A stretch of DNA of 28,645 nt, from assembly GCA_036635475.1 (NCBI GenBank), contig JAVWQH010000025.1:1-28645 (forward strand). The letters are read 5' to 3'. The notes under the pieces are model-generated. The model was not told where the DNA came from and did not search any database. It saw nothing but the letters and a program-made list of their open reading frames with translations. Shown here in pieces: positions 17,198 through 25,925 of this stretch (positions within the stretch are counted from its first letter, which is position 1; each line of letters opens with the position of its first letter). Both the position numbers and the translations under genes were made by a program. Source of the stretch: JAHHUA01 sp036635475. GTDB lineage: Bacteria; Bacillota; Clostridia; Oscillospirales; Ruminococcaceae.

Positions 17198-18121
17198 TTA
17201 TTCAAATCCTAAATCTCTGATTACGCCCTCACGATTTCTCCAATCTTCCTTAACTTTAACCCACAATTGAAGATTAACTTTTATGTCCAAAAAGGCTTCA
17301 ATATCTTCTCTTGCGTGAGTTCCGATTTTCTTTAATAAAGCTCCTTGCTTTCCGATTATCATACCTTTATGAGTTTCTTTTTCGCAAAGAATTGTTGCCT
17401 GTATATCCATCATTCCGCCACTTTGACGTTCTTTCATCACATCAATTATAACTGCTGTACCATGAGGAATTTCGTCAAATGTATGGCGAAGTATTTTTTC
17501 TCTGATGATTTCGGCCACAATAACTCGCTCAGGTTGGTCAGTTAATGTGTCATCGGGGAAAAAGTGTGGAGATGGCATAGCAAATTTGCACATTTCAGCC
17601 AACAAAGCCTCAACGCCACTTCCATTTAATGCACTTATCGGCACAACTGCATCAAAATCATAAATTTCCATAAATTCGTTGATTTTTTTCATTATTGCAG
17701 TTTTATCAATCATCAAGTCAATTTTATTAATCGCCAATACCGCAGGCATACCGAATTTTTTGAAGCTTTCAATTAAATCCAGTTCAGCTTTATTAATCTC
17801 TTTTGAACCATCAACAACTAAAATAGCAACGTCAACGTCACCCACTGATTCAGTTATTTGCTTAACCATATATTGGCTCAGCTTTGTTTTTGGATTATGC
17901 AATCCTGGGGTATCAATAAAGACAAGCTGAGTTTCTTCTTTTGTCAAAACTCCGGTAATCTTTGTTCTTGTGGTTTGTGGCTTGCTTGAAACAATTGCTA
18001 TTTTTTCCCCAATAAGCTTATTCATAAGGGAGGACTTTCCAACATTAGGACGTCCAACAATTGCAACGAATGCTGTTTTTGTGTCCATATCTTCTGTTTC
18101 ATTTAAAAAATCTTTGTCCAA
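17198..18121 (-). CDS. era: GTPase Era
   Basis: Era is an essential GTPase that binds the 3' end of 16S rRNA and assists 30S subunit maturation. The 307 residues contain G1 GRPNVGKS (23-30), the switch region SSKPQTTRTKITGV, G3 DTPGLHNP, G4 NKID and G5 SALNGSG. The C-terminal KH domain carries GMIIGKQGALLKKIG. The start is TTG at 18121 with CGGAGA 6 nt upstream. An internal ATG 33 nt in lacks a ribosome site, although the extra N-terminal residues are not part of the G domain. It follows ybeY by 29 nt; both act in 16S rRNA maturation, which fits their joint expression. Confidence 0.96.
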   Translation of the reverse strand: MDKDFLNETEDMDTKTAFVAIVGRPNVGKSSLMNKLIGEKIAIVSSKPQTTRTKITGVLTKEETQLVFIDTPGLHNPKTKLSQYMVKQITESVGDVDVAILVVDGSKEINKAELDLIESFKKFGMPAVLAINKIDLMIDKTAIMKKINEFMEIYDFDAVVPISALNGSGVEALLAEMCKFAMPSPHFFPDDTLTDQPERVIVAEIIREKILRHTFDEIPHGTAVIIDVMKERQSGGMMDIQATILCEKETHKGMIIGKQGALLKKIGTHAREDIEAFLDIKVNLQLWVKVKEDWRNREGVIRDLGFE

Positions 18122-18150
18122 ATTTTTCTCCGTTCTGCTCTAATGGCAAA

Positions 18151-18663
18151 TTACTCGTTATCTTCTTCCATCATTGTGTAAACTGTTCCACGAGGTACTC
18201 CAAGTTTAGTCAAAACAGCCTCTTCTTTTTCCCTCATTTGTGTTGCTTCTAACCCACCATTAATATGGTCATAACCCAAAAGATGCAGCATTGAATGGAC
18301 TGTTAAAAATGCAACTTCTCTTCTCAAACTATGTCCGTATTCTTCAGCTTGAGCAACAGCAGTTTCCATTGATATTGCAACATCGCCCAAAAGTTTTGCC
18401 CCTGTTTCTTCGTTTATATCATAAACTCCGTTTTCTCCTAAAGGAAATGACAAAACATCAGTTGATTTATCAATACTTCTAAATTCACGATTAAGCTGTC
18501 TAATCTGGCAATTGTCAAGGAAAGTTACACTCACCTCAGCATTATCGTCTAAGCCTTCCAACACAAGAGTTGCGTGACAACATCTTCTTATCAGCAAACG
18601 AATACCTGACGGTATCTTTACTATCTTTTGCTTATTGGTTATATAAACCTTCAATCCTGCCAT
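18151..18663 (-). CDS. ybeY: Endoribonuclease YbeY (rRNA maturation factor)
   Basis: This 170-residue UPF0054 metalloprotein acts in 16S rRNA 3' processing and ribosome quality control. Diagnostic parts are the STDVLSFPLG strand, LGDVAIS, and the zinc motif HSMLHLLGYDH with its three histidines near residue 125-137. The ATG at 18663 has GGAGGG 8 nt upstream. It sits between phoH (22-nt gap) and era (29-nt gap). Compared with B. subtilis, the genes yqfF, dgkA and cdd, which normally interrupt this run, are missing, giving a compact phoH-ybeY-era unit. Confidence 0.95.
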   Translation of the reverse strand: MAGLKVYITNKQKIVKIPSGIRLLIRRCCHATLVLEGLDDNAEVSVTFLDNCQIRQLNREFRSIDKSTDVLSFPLGENGVYDINEETGAKLLGDVAISMETAVAQAEEYGHSLRREVAFLTVHSMLHLLGYDHINGGLEATQMREKEEAVLTKLGVPRGTVYTMMEEDNE

Positions 18664-18684
18664 TACTTTTCCCTCCGATTTTTC

Positions 18685-19644
18685 CTACTTTTGTTCTGTT
18701 GAATAATATCTATCATAAGCCCTTACAATTTCTTGAACAAGCTTATGCCTTACAACGTCTTTATCCGAAAATCTCGTTATTGCAATATCATCAATATCCG
18801 CAAGCACTTTTGATACTTCAATTAAGCCTGAATTTTTTTTATCAGGCAAGTCAATTTGAGTAATATCTCCTGTTATAACCGCTTTTGAATTATTGCCAAG
18901 TCTTGTCAAAAACATTTTCATTTGTTCAGGAGTTGTATTTTGTGCTTCATCAAGGATTATAAACGCATCATCAAGGGTTCTTCCACGCATATATGCAAGT
19001 GGTGCAACCTCGATATTGCCTCTTTCAACATATTTTTGATAATTTTCCGCTCCAAGCATATCAAAAAGTGCATCATATAATGGACGTAAATATGGGTCGA
19101 CTTTATTTTGCAAATCTCCCGGCAAAAATCCAAGTTTTTCTCCGGCTTCAACAGCAGGTCTTGTTAAGATAATTCTGTTGATTTCGTGTGCACGAAAAGC
19201 CTTAACTGCCATTGCAACTGCAAGATAAGTTTTTCCTGTACCCGCCGGACCTATACCTATTGTTATAGTATTACTTTGTATATTTTCAACATATTTCTTT
19301 TGTCCCAAAGTTTTTGCTCTAAGGGGTCTTCCCTTAGCATTTATGCAAATTACACCATTTGAAAGTGAGTTGAGTTTATCTGACTGTCCCTCGTCAACTA
19401 AACTCATTGCATAATGAATATTTTGTTCGTTGATAGTTTCGCCGTTGTTAATCATTATCAATAGGCTTTCAATTGTTTTTGCTGCTCGATAAGTATTTTC
19501 CGCATCACCGTTGATTTTAATATCAGTGCCACGAAAAACAATTGATGTTTTGTAATGTTGTTCAATCAGCTTAACATTTTCGTCAAAGCTCCCGAAAAGT
19601 GAAAGAGCATTTTCCATTCGCTCAATGCTTATTATCTGTTCCAT
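18685..19644 (-). CDS. phoH: PhoH family ATPase
   Basis: This 319-residue cytoplasmic P-loop ATPase belongs to the PhoH/YbeZ family, implicated in RNA metabolism beside YbeY. An N-terminal KH-like region (about 1-80) is followed by Walker A GPAGTGKT (132-139), the segment RPAVEAGEKLGFLPGDL, Walker B IILDEAQNTTPEQMKMFLTR and the sensor motif VITGDITQIDLP. The ATG at 19644 lies 13 nt after AAGGAG, slightly long, but no better start is visible. It is separated from yqfD by 226 nt that hold a likely promoter, so it can be expressed apart from the sporulation pair. Confidence 0.94.
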   Translation of the reverse strand: MEQIISIERMENALSLFGSFDENVKLIEQHYKTSIVFRGTDIKINGDAENTYRAAKTIESLLIMINNGETINEQNIHYAMSLVDEGQSDKLNSLSNGVICINAKGRPLRAKTLGQKKYVENIQSNTITIGIGPAGTGKTYLAVAMAVKAFRAHEINRIILTRPAVEAGEKLGFLPGDLQNKVDPYLRPLYDALFDMLGAENYQKYVERGNIEVAPLAYMRGRTLDDAFIILDEAQNTTPEQMKMFLTRLGNNSKAVITGDITQIDLPDKKNSGLIEVSKVLADIDDIAITRFSDKDVVRHKLVQEIVRAYDRYYSTEQK

Positions 19645-19766
19645 ATTATAAAAATAACTCCTTAATTAAATTTTATTTTTTCATAAAACCTTATAGTTAC
19701 TGCTAAAATTATAATAATAAAATTGCAACAATATTTTCTTGAACTTTTGATGTATGTCTAAATATC

Positions 19767-19775
19767 AGTATACCA
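19767..19775 (-). promoter_or_regulatory. Possible extended -10 promoter of the phoH operon
   Basis: On the minus strand TATACT (19767-19772) is preceded by TGG, forming an extended -10 about 120 nt before the phoH ATG. The -35 is poor. The rest of the 19645-19870 gap is AT-rich with no other feature I can name. Confidence 0.45.
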
Positions 19776-19870
19776 TATTTTTTAATTTAATTGTACTATT
19801 TTTATAAAAAAATCATACAAAATTATCTATAATTAATAGTTTCTTATGCACAATTTTGACGAAAAAAGTT

Positions 19871-21052
19871 TCAATCTATAATAATATTGACATATTCCGA
19901 GATTTCGGTTTGCACAAGATATCTGCAATTTATTACATAAGCATTCATTTCAACCTTACTCACAGGGGTTTTACTTATTATTTTACAGTTTCTGAACCTT
20001 GTTTTTTCCTCCTCCTCAATCGCCTCAATGCAAAGTTGTTTTGCCTCTTCCCTTGTCAGCCTAATCTCTTGCGGCTGTATATAATTATATATGTCAACTC
20101 CAACTTCAATAGGCAGTTTCACTCCGAAAAGTTCAAGATTTCTTGAGTTTTCCTCAAGAGAATATGGCATATTTTTTTGGGTTTTAGCTGTAAAATTAAG
20201 TCTGTGTTTGCCCGCACGAATAAATCTTACTTTGTCAGTTTTTGAAGTTTTGATGTAATCAGTTTGGTCAAAAGCTATCTTCATTTCTATTGTTTCCTCA
20301 ACATTTGCTATAACTTTACCTCTTGCATTTTTAAGGTGATTCATACCTGTTTTGCCCTCAATAATACCGCTTATTATCAGCTCTCCTTTTTGCACAGTGT
20401 CCCCTTTTTTAACCATTCCCGCCCCATCATAAACATCAATACTTATAATTTGCCCTGTTTTTGCTGCAATAACATTTGTTGGCTGCTTATCATTGTCAAT
20501 TATTTCTCTTTTATTTCTTATTTCGTTTATTTGCACTTCAACTCTTGTGCCAATGAAATTAATCGCAATAAAACTTAATCCGTCCACATTCAAAAGCATT
20601 GACCTTTCAACATCTACAGCATCTAATTCTTTAACGTTTGAACCGATTGACACTCCCAGTTTGTCTAAATTTTCAAGTATCACATAGCTGGGGATTTTTT
20701 CATTGCCGATTATGTCAATATTCCAAACTCTGCTTGACAAAAAGCTCAATATGAAAACAAAAATAAATCCGCCGATAACTAAGCCATATCTTTTACGATT
20801 TTCAAAAGCCAAAAATCTAACTCCGTTTTTCTCTTCCAGTTTTGTTCTCATTCCAAGTTTTCTTGAAAGTTTTGCTACTTTTTTGTAATCATCAATATTA
20901 ATTGTTGCACTAAACCCCAACTCATCTCCAACAATTCTTGAAAGGGGGATTTTTTCTCGAACGCAATTAGTTATAAGTTCTTCACCCATTACACCTTGAG
21001 TTTTAAATCTCACACTGCCCTTAAAATACCTTATTAATTTTGCTGTCAGCAT
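19871..21052 (-). CDS. yqfD: Sporulation protein YqfD
   Basis: This 393-residue protein of the YqfD/SpoIV family is found only in endospore formers. It has a cytoplasmic N-terminal domain (about 1-85, with FKTQGVMGEELITNC), one membrane segment (about 90-110), and a long extracytoplasmic part. That part contains a POTRA-like stretch (IDIIGNEKIPSYVILENLDKLG) and a later segment with AAKTGQIISIDVYDGAGMVKKGD, resembling a biotinyl-lipoyl-like barrel. In B. subtilis yqfD is expressed in the mother cell under sigma-E. Its molecular role is not established. It follows yqfC by 13 nt with a GGTGAG ribosome site overlapping the yqfC end. Confidence 0.9.
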   Translation of the reverse strand: MLTAKLIRYFKGSVRFKTQGVMGEELITNCVREKIPLSRIVGDELGFSATINIDDYKKVAKLSRKLGMRTKLEEKNGVRFLAFENRKRYGLVIGGFIFVFILSFLSSRVWNIDIIGNEKIPSYVILENLDKLGVSIGSNVKELDAVDVERSMLLNVDGLSFIAINFIGTRVEVQINEIRNKREIIDNDKQPTNVIAAKTGQIISIDVYDGAGMVKKGDTVQKGELIISGIIEGKTGMNHLKNARGKVIANVEETIEMKIAFDQTDYIKTSKTDKVRFIRAGKHRLNFTAKTQKNMPYSLEENSRNLELFGVKLPIEVGVDIYNYIQPQEIRLTREEAKQLCIEAIEEEEKTRFRNCKIISKTPVSKVEMNAYVINCRYLVQTEISEYVNIIID

Positions 21053-21065
21053 ATTTACTCACCAC

Positions 21066-21350
21066 TTATATTTCCAAATATTCTAGTTTATCTATTTTGC
21101 CATTTATCACAATTCCGTCAGCGGCAAGATAAGCGATATCCAAATTTTCTCCGCTTATTGTTATGATAAACTCCTTGTTTTTAAGGCAAATTATGGTTGC
21201 GGAATACTTGATTATTTCAACATATCCTTCAAGCTTAATTCGGTTATTTCTTGAAATTTTAACTTCAATTCCACCTGTTGCAATATTGCGTGGAATATCA
21301 GCATAATCCGATATTTTTTCAACTGCATTTATAAGCTTTTTTCTTTTCAA
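21066..21350 (-). CDS. yqfC: Sporulation protein YqfC (YabP/YqfC family)
   Basis: This 94-residue protein belongs to the YabP/YqfC family, restricted to spore formers. The beta-rich core carries IPRNIATGGIEVKISRNNRIKLEGYVEI, followed by YSATIICLKNKEFIITISGENL. The start codon is TTG at 21350, placed 8 nt after AGGTGA; no ATG is available. It is the first gene of the yqfC-yqfD pair. In B. subtilis this pair is a mother-cell (sigma-E) operon, and a sigma-E-like promoter is visible upstream here. The molecular function is unknown. Confidence 0.88.
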   Translation of the reverse strand: MKRKKLINAVEKISDYADIPRNIATGGIEVKISRNNRIKLEGYVEIIKYSATIICLKNKEFIITISGENLDIAYLAADGIVINGKIDKLEYLEI

Positions 21351-21381
21351 ATTTATATCACCTCATAATAAGCTTTACAAA

Positions 21382-21410
21382 TACATATGCTTTAATTGGC
21401 TGAATAATGA
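21382..21410 (-). promoter_or_regulatory. Possible sigma-E promoter of yqfC-yqfD
   Basis: On the minus strand a -35-like TCATTAT is followed after 14 nt by CATATGTA (21382-21389). This compares with the Bacillus sigma-E consensus kmATATT-N14/15-CATACAmT. It lies about 32 nt before the yqfC TTG. The -10 match is partial. Confidence 0.4.
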
Positions 21411-21429
21411 AAATATAATACCATCTATT
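21402..21429 (+). promoter_or_regulatory. Possible sigma-E promoter of ylbJ
   Basis: GAATAAT (21402-21408) matches 6 of 7 positions of the sigma-E -35. CATCTATT (21422-21429) partly matches the -10, with a slightly short 13-nt spacer. It shares its -35 bases with the divergent yqfC promoter. YlbJ is a sporulation protein, so mother-cell control is expected. Confidence 0.35.
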
Positions 21430-21454
21430 TTATATGTATTGGAAGGTGAATTTT

Positions 21455-22576
21455 ATGGAAACAAAAAAAGCTGAGATAAAGTGGGTTTTTACCGGCATTG
21501 TAATATTTTTATCCGCTTTGATAATGCTGATTTTCCCCTTTGCCTCTAATGGTGCAAAAATTGGAATAAACACCTGTTTAACCTCCCTTATCCCCTCTCT
21601 TTTTCCATTTATGATTTTGTCAAGCTTTGTTTCGCTAACCCCACTCAGTCACTATATTTCAAAGTTACTCGCTCCATTAACTACAAATATTTTTCACCTT
21701 TCAGGCAAATATTCAACCCCTTTGTTTTTCTCCCTAATCGGTGGTTATCCAATCGGTGCAAGAATACTTTCCGATATGTTATCTCGTGGTGAAACAAGCG
21801 AAAAATCCATTGAACGTATGCTTTGTTTTTGTGTCAACTGTGGACCTGCTTTTTTAATTGGCACAGTCGGCATAGGCATTTTTCAAAGTGCCGAAGTGGG
21901 AATTATTTTGCTAGTTTCCCAAATTTTTTCATCTTTTATTATTGCTGCACTAACCGCACCCAATAAAATTGTTGCAAAAAAATATTATGAACCTCCCATC
22001 TCCGCAAATATCCACACTGCTTTGGTTGAATCAATCACAAAATCCACCCTTGATATGCTGACAATTTGCGGATTTGTTGTTGCATTTATGTCAATCATTT
22101 CAGCACTCGACGGACTCGGTATAATCACTTTTTTTGCTAACGTTTTGGCAAGCATAAGTTTTCTACCGTTTATTGACGGAAATGTTGCAGAAATATTTTT
22201 TGCGGGAATTATTGAAGTCACAACAGGCATCTTTAAAGCATCAAAGCTCACAGATATAGGTGCAATATCCACCATAAGTTTTATAACAGGATTTGGCGGA
22301 ATATCGGTTTTTTGTCAGGTTGCATCGTGCTTTAAAGGCTACAGAATTAACTATAAGCCCTTTATTATTTCAAGATTTGTAAATGGTTTTTTGTCACTTT
22401 GCATTACGCTTATTTTGCTCAAACTCTTTCCAATTGAAATAAATGTTATGGCATACAGCTCTCCACCGCAAGCATATGTCAACGCAAACTGTTTGATTTA
22501 TACAATTTGTATGATTACAATGTGCAGTATGCTTATCCTCTCAGCAAGCTGTAACACTGCCAAAAAACGCAATTAG
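21455..22576 (+). CDS. ylbJ: Sporulation integral membrane protein YlbJ
   Basis: This polytopic membrane protein of about 373 residues is related to nucleoside-recognition (Gate) domain transporters. Family landmarks are GINTCLTSLIPSLFPFMILSS, LIGGYPIGARILSDMLSRGE, the conserved FCVNCGPAFLIGTVG, and a second Gate-like half from about residue 200 (LTICGFVVAFMSIISALDGLG). In B. subtilis ylbJ is made in the mother cell and is needed for normal heat-resistant spores; the transported molecule, if any, is unknown. The ATG at 21455 is preferred over an in-frame ATG 21 nt upstream because AAGGTGA lies just before it. It is transcribed divergently from yqfC. Confidence 0.92.
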   Translation: METKKAEIKWVFTGIVIFLSALIMLIFPFASNGAKIGINTCLTSLIPSLFPFMILSSFVSLTPLSHYISKLLAPLTTNIFHLSGKYSTPLFFSLIGGYPIGARILSDMLSRGETSEKSIERMLCFCVNCGPAFLIGTVGIGIFQSAEVGIILLVSQIFSSFIIAALTAPNKIVAKKYYEPPISANIHTALVESITKSTLDMLTICGFVVAFMSIISALDGLGIITFFANVLASISFLPFIDGNVAEIFFAGIIEVTTGIFKASKLTDIGAISTISFITGFGGISVFCQVASCFKGYRINYKPFIISRFVNGFLSLCITLILLKLFPIEINVMAYSSPPQAYVNANCLIYTICMITMCSMLILSASCNTAKKRN

Positions 22577-22608
22577 CTAATCTTTTAGCACATTATAGAA
22601 TATTTCTA

Positions 22609-22637
22609 TTGCATATTCGTATAACTTGTGTTATCAT
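22609..22637 (+). promoter_or_regulatory. Sigma-A promoter of secG
   Basis: TTGCAT (22609-22614), a 17-nt spacer and TATCAT (22632-22637), with TG one base before the -10. It lies 44 nt upstream of the secG ATG and 32 nt after the ylbJ stop. Confidence 0.75.
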
Positions 22638-22681
22638 TATTTAAGTTGATTAATATTGTTATTAGTATGGAGGATTAAAAT

Positions 22682-22930
22682 ATGGGAATTTGGGAAATAA
22701 TCGGTGGTTCTTTGCTCATTATTGCTTCTTTGGCAGTTGTTATTTCTGTAACTATGCAGGAGCAAAAAGGTAACGGTGTCAATGCTTTGAGTGGCTCTTC
22801 CGACTCTTACATCGACAAAAACAAAACTATGACTAATGAAGCAACCTTGTCTTTGATTTCTAAGTATTCCGGCATTGCTTTGTTCGTTATAACCCTAGCT
22901 GTTCTTGCTATTGATATGTACATTAAATAG
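22682..22930 (+). CDS. secG: Preprotein translocase subunit SecG
   Basis: This 82-residue protein has two membrane segments (about 5-23 and 60-80) joined by a loop containing the SecG-like QEQKGNGVNALSGSS stretch. SecG is the small third subunit of the SecYEG channel and helps SecA-driven export. A GGAGG site precedes the ATG. The gene is followed by a clear terminator, so rnr is probably expressed mostly from its own promoter although the secG-rnr order is conserved in Bacillota. The stop is followed by only 18 nt before the terminator stem. Confidence 0.92.
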   Translation: MGIWEIIGGSLLIIASLAVVISVTMQEQKGNGVNALSGSSDSYIDKNKTMTNEATLSLISKYSGIALFVITLAVLAIDMYIK

Positions 22931-22948
22931 CTCCAATATGCTTGTTTT

Positions 22949-22982
22949 GGACTTTTGCTTAATGCAGAAGTCCTTTTTTTTT
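22949..22982 (+). terminator. Terminator after secG
   Basis: GGACTTTTGC (22949-22958) and GCAGAAGTCC (22964-22973) form a 10-bp stem with one T-G pair and a TTAAT loop, followed by a run of nine T. Confidence 0.88.
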
Positions 22983-23075
22983 CAAAAATATAGCTAAAAT
23001 CCCCTTAAATAATTTTATATGCGAATGCAATTTGTTTTATATTTATATACAGACTTTTGGGCAATAATATGTTAT

Positions 23076-23081
23076 TATAAT
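23076..23081 (+). promoter_or_regulatory. Possible -10 of an rnr promoter
   Basis: A perfect TATAAT (23076-23081) lies about 98 nt before the rnr ATG, downstream of the secG terminator. No convincing -35 is seen at 16-18 nt. The remaining gap (22983-23178) is AT-rich without other recognisable elements. Confidence 0.35.
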
Positions 23082-23178
23082 GATTGATTAGTACCATATT
23101 TTGCTATATTAAAAATAAAATAATAAATATACTCAAAATCAAATTTAATAATAATAATTCAGTTTGGAGGTCTTGTTA

Positions 23179-25299
23179 ATGAAAAATATGCAAAAAGAAT
23201 TGCTTAGTGCAATTTCTAAGTCAACCACACCAATCGTTCCACGTTCTCTTTTGAGAGATTTGCAAATTAGCCGCAAAGATATGCCTAAGTTTTATCATAT
23301 TATTGATGAACTGGTTAAAGCTAAAACAATTATTCGCACCGACAAAGGTCTTGTAATTGCCAGAACTGTTAAGCCAAAAAAATCAATTCCAGCCGTTGTT
23401 ATCCGAATCCACGACAAATTTGGATTTGTAAGACTTGAAGATTCAGGCGAAGAAATTTTTGTTCCCGGACGTCATCTTCTTGGTGCAATGCCGGGCGACA
23501 GAGTTATGGTGGCAACTTCTGCCGGCAGAGGAAATTTAAGCGAGGGTGTCATAACCGACATCACCGAACATATTCCTTATCAATTTTCCGGTACAATTTT
23601 TAAGCAGAACAACAAATGTCAAGTTGTTGCTGACCGAGATTTTAAACTTCCTATTAATATAAGACGTGCCGATATCTCTTTCGTAAAAGATGGGGAAAAA
23701 GTTGTTGCTGAAATTGAAAAATATGGCAGCAGTCACTTTGACCATATTGCAAGAATTGTCAAAACCTTTGGTTCAGCACAAAGTGCAAAGAACTGTTGTG
23801 AGGCAATACTTGAGTCAAATTCAATCCACAGAGAATTTCCTGAAGACGTAATTGAACAGGCTAAATCAATTTCCGAAAAAGGAATACACATCAAGGAAAT
23901 TGAGGCTAGAACTGACTTGAGAGAAGAATTAATCTTCACAATTGACTCCGCCGACAGCAAGGACCTTGATGACGCAATATCATTGAAAAAACTTCCAAAT
24001 GGTTGGAAATTGGGCGTTCATATCGCAGATGTAAGCTATTATGTCTACCAAAACTGCCCTCTTGACAAGGAAGCTTTTGAAAGAGGTACTTCTGTTTATT
24101 TTGCTGACAGCGTTGTGCCAATGCTGCCTAAAGAAATTTCCAATGGTATTTGTTCCCTTAACGCAAATGAGGACAGGCTTGCTTTTTCAGCCTCAATAAC
24201 TCTTGATGAAGATTGCAATATCAAGGACTACTACTTTGAAAAAACAGTTATTCGCTCCGTTGTTAAAGGCGTTTATTCCGAAGTAAACTCAATTATAGCT
24301 AAGGAAGAAACGGAAGAAATTCGCAATAAATACGAAAAAGTTTTGGGACTTATTTTCGATATGAATGAACTTGCTCAAAAACTTACTGCAAAAAGACTTG
24401 CACGTGGTGCTGTTAATCTTGAGTCAATTGAATCCAAAATTGTGCTTAATGAAGACGGATTTGCCGTTGATATTTTACCTCGTGAAAGAGGCATCAGCGA
24501 GTGTATTATAGAAGAATTTATGCTTATTGCTAACGAAGCTGCTGCTTTATTTGCCAATAAACAAGAAATACCTTTTGTTTTCCGTATACACGAAGACCCT
24601 ACTTCAGAAAAATTATCAAACTTAAAAGAACTTTTGAATTTATTAGGCATAAATACAAGCAAAATTGTTGGCGGTGCACCTTGTTCGGTTATGTCCGAAG
24701 TGCTTGACAAAGTAAAAGGAACTCGCTATCAAAAGCTTGTTAATAATGCAATTTTGCGTTCAATGTCAAAAGCAAAATATAACGAAAATAGTATCGGTCA
24801 CTATGGACTTGTGCTTAAAAATTACACTCACTTCACCTCTCCAATAAGACGTTACTCCGACCTCACAATTCACAGAGTTATGTCGGCACTTTTGACAGGA
24901 ATGAAGAGAGAAAATATTGAAAAACGTTACAGACAATTTGTGCCTTTGGCTGCAAAACAAGCAAGCTTTACTGAACAACGTTCAATGAATGTTGAACGAG
25001 ATTGTGAAGATGCGTACAAAGCTGAATACATTCTCGCTCATATGGGCGAAGAATATGACGGCATTGTTTCCGCAGTTGCCCCTCATGGAATTTATATTGA
25101 ACTTGACAATACTGTTGAGGGAATGTGCAAACCCGAACAGATTGAAAAGTCAAATTACGTTTTTGATGGAAAAATCCAATTCAAAGATGTATTGTCAGGC
25201 AACGTTATTCGTGTTGGTGACAGTGTTAGAATTAAAGTTACAGGTGCTGATGTTTCCGCAGGAAATATTGATTTTGACATTATCAAATTTAATAAATAA
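23179..25299 (+). CDS. rnr: Ribonuclease R
   Basis: RNase R is a processive 3'-to-5' exoribonuclease that degrades structured RNA. The protein of about 706 residues has an N-terminal winged-helix region, cold-shock/OB domains (about 65-200), the RNB catalytic domain with the metal-binding run DSADSKDLDDA (256-266), then GHYGLVLKNYTHFTSPIRRYSDL, and a C-terminal S1 domain (about 625-700, EEYDGIVSAVAPHGIYIEL). The ATG at 23179 is chosen because GGAGGT lies just upstream; the in-frame TTG at 23164 is part of that ribosome site region. In many Bacillota rnr is followed by smpB and tmRNA, but here a terminator and opposite-strand genes follow. Confidence 0.96.
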   Translation: MKNMQKELLSAISKSTTPIVPRSLLRDLQISRKDMPKFYHIIDELVKAKTIIRTDKGLVIARTVKPKKSIPAVVIRIHDKFGFVRLEDSGEEIFVPGRHLLGAMPGDRVMVATSAGRGNLSEGVITDITEHIPYQFSGTIFKQNNKCQVVADRDFKLPINIRRADISFVKDGEKVVAEIEKYGSSHFDHIARIVKTFGSAQSAKNCCEAILESNSIHREFPEDVIEQAKSISEKGIHIKEIEARTDLREELIFTIDSADSKDLDDAISLKKLPNGWKLGVHIADVSYYVYQNCPLDKEAFERGTSVYFADSVVPMLPKEISNGICSLNANEDRLAFSASITLDEDCNIKDYYFEKTVIRSVVKGVYSEVNSIIAKEETEEIRNKYEKVLGLIFDMNELAQKLTAKRLARGAVNLESIESKIVLNEDGFAVDILPRERGISECIIEEFMLIANEAAALFANKQEIPFVFRIHEDPTSEKLSNLKELLNLLGINTSKIVGGAPCSVMSEVLDKVKGTRYQKLVNNAILRSMSKAKYNENSIGHYGLVLKNYTHFTSPIRRYSDLTIHRVMSALLTGMKRENIEKRYRQFVPLAAKQASFTEQRSMNVERDCEDAYKAEYILAHMGEEYDGIVSAVAPHGIYIELDNTVEGMCKPEQIEKSNYVFDGKIQFKDVLSGNVIRVGDSVRIKVTGADVSAGNIDFDIIKFNK

Positions 25300-25336
25300 T
25301 ACGACTTTTTCGTTTATTTAATATTTCAATAATATT

Positions 25337-25371
25337 TTGAGGCTGTATCTAAAATATAGATACAGCCTCAA
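25337..25371. terminator. Terminator after rnr
   Basis: A perfect 15-bp stem (25337-25351 with 25357-25371, core GAGGCTGTATCTA) has an AAATA loop. The following T run is interrupted (TTTTAATTT). It lies between convergent rnr (+) and the NUDIX gene (-) and probably serves both. Confidence 0.75.
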
Positions 25372-25403
25372 TTTTAATTTGATTTTGCAAGTTTGAGTGA
25401 ACA

Positions 25404-25895
25404 CTATAACTCACTAGTGACAATATGTTCAATATAATTCGGCAAATTTTTTAGCTTTTCTGCGAAAAATTTTGGATATTGATTATAGCGTTTGAGTTCG
25501 TCAATAGGAATCCAATTCATATATTCTTTTCCATCGGCACATACACTGTTACTATTAAGCTCTTGTGAACCTCTGGTTTTCATCAAAAAATAAAATGCTA
25601 TTTCGTGACATTTTAAGTCCTTTGTAGCACCATCGCCCATAAAGAAATTTTCGTGTATAAAAGCCAACCTGTCAACTTCATATTTGACTCCTGTTTCCTC
25701 TAAAACTTCTCTTACAACTGCCTCTTCTGCCGCCTCCCCAAAATGCACACCGCCGCCAACAGAATAATAATAATCTGACGTTTCATTACTTGCCAATAAA
25801 ACACAGCCGTTTTCTATGATTATTGCCGCCGCACGATACCTAAACCAGTTTTTATCAGTGGTAATACAGCAATCTTCATTGTAGTCAAGCTCCAT
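25404..25895 (-). CDS. NUDIX hydrolase
   Basis: This 163-residue protein has a complete Nudix box: G48-x5-E54-x7-R62-E63-V-L-E66-E67-T-G69-V, the metal-binding helix that hydrolyses nucleoside diphosphates linked to another group. The preceding strand SVGGGVHFGE and the core YRAAAIIIENGCVLLA match the fold. The substrate cannot be read from the sequence; family members include 8-oxo-dGTP, sugar nucleotides and capped RNA. The ATG at 25895 has AAGGGGGAG. It follows pgeF by 30 nt and is probably co-transcribed, which would place two nucleotide or nucleoside salvage/cleaning enzymes in one unit. Confidence 0.88.
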   Translation of the reverse strand: MELDYNEDCCITTDKNWFRYRAAAIIIENGCVLLASNETSDYYYSVGGGVHFGEAAEEAVVREVLEETGVKYEVDRLAFIHENFFMGDGATKDLKCHEIAFYFLMKTRGSQELNSNSVCADGKEYMNWIPIDELKRYNQYPKFFAEKLKNLPNYIEHIVTSEL

Positions 25896-25925
25896 AAGCT
25901 CCCCCTTAAAGTTCTCTGTTTTAAT

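Noticed and set aside
23164..23178. Upstream TTG start for rnr
   Set aside because: This TTG is directly joined to the GGAGGT ribosome site that serves the ATG at 23179.
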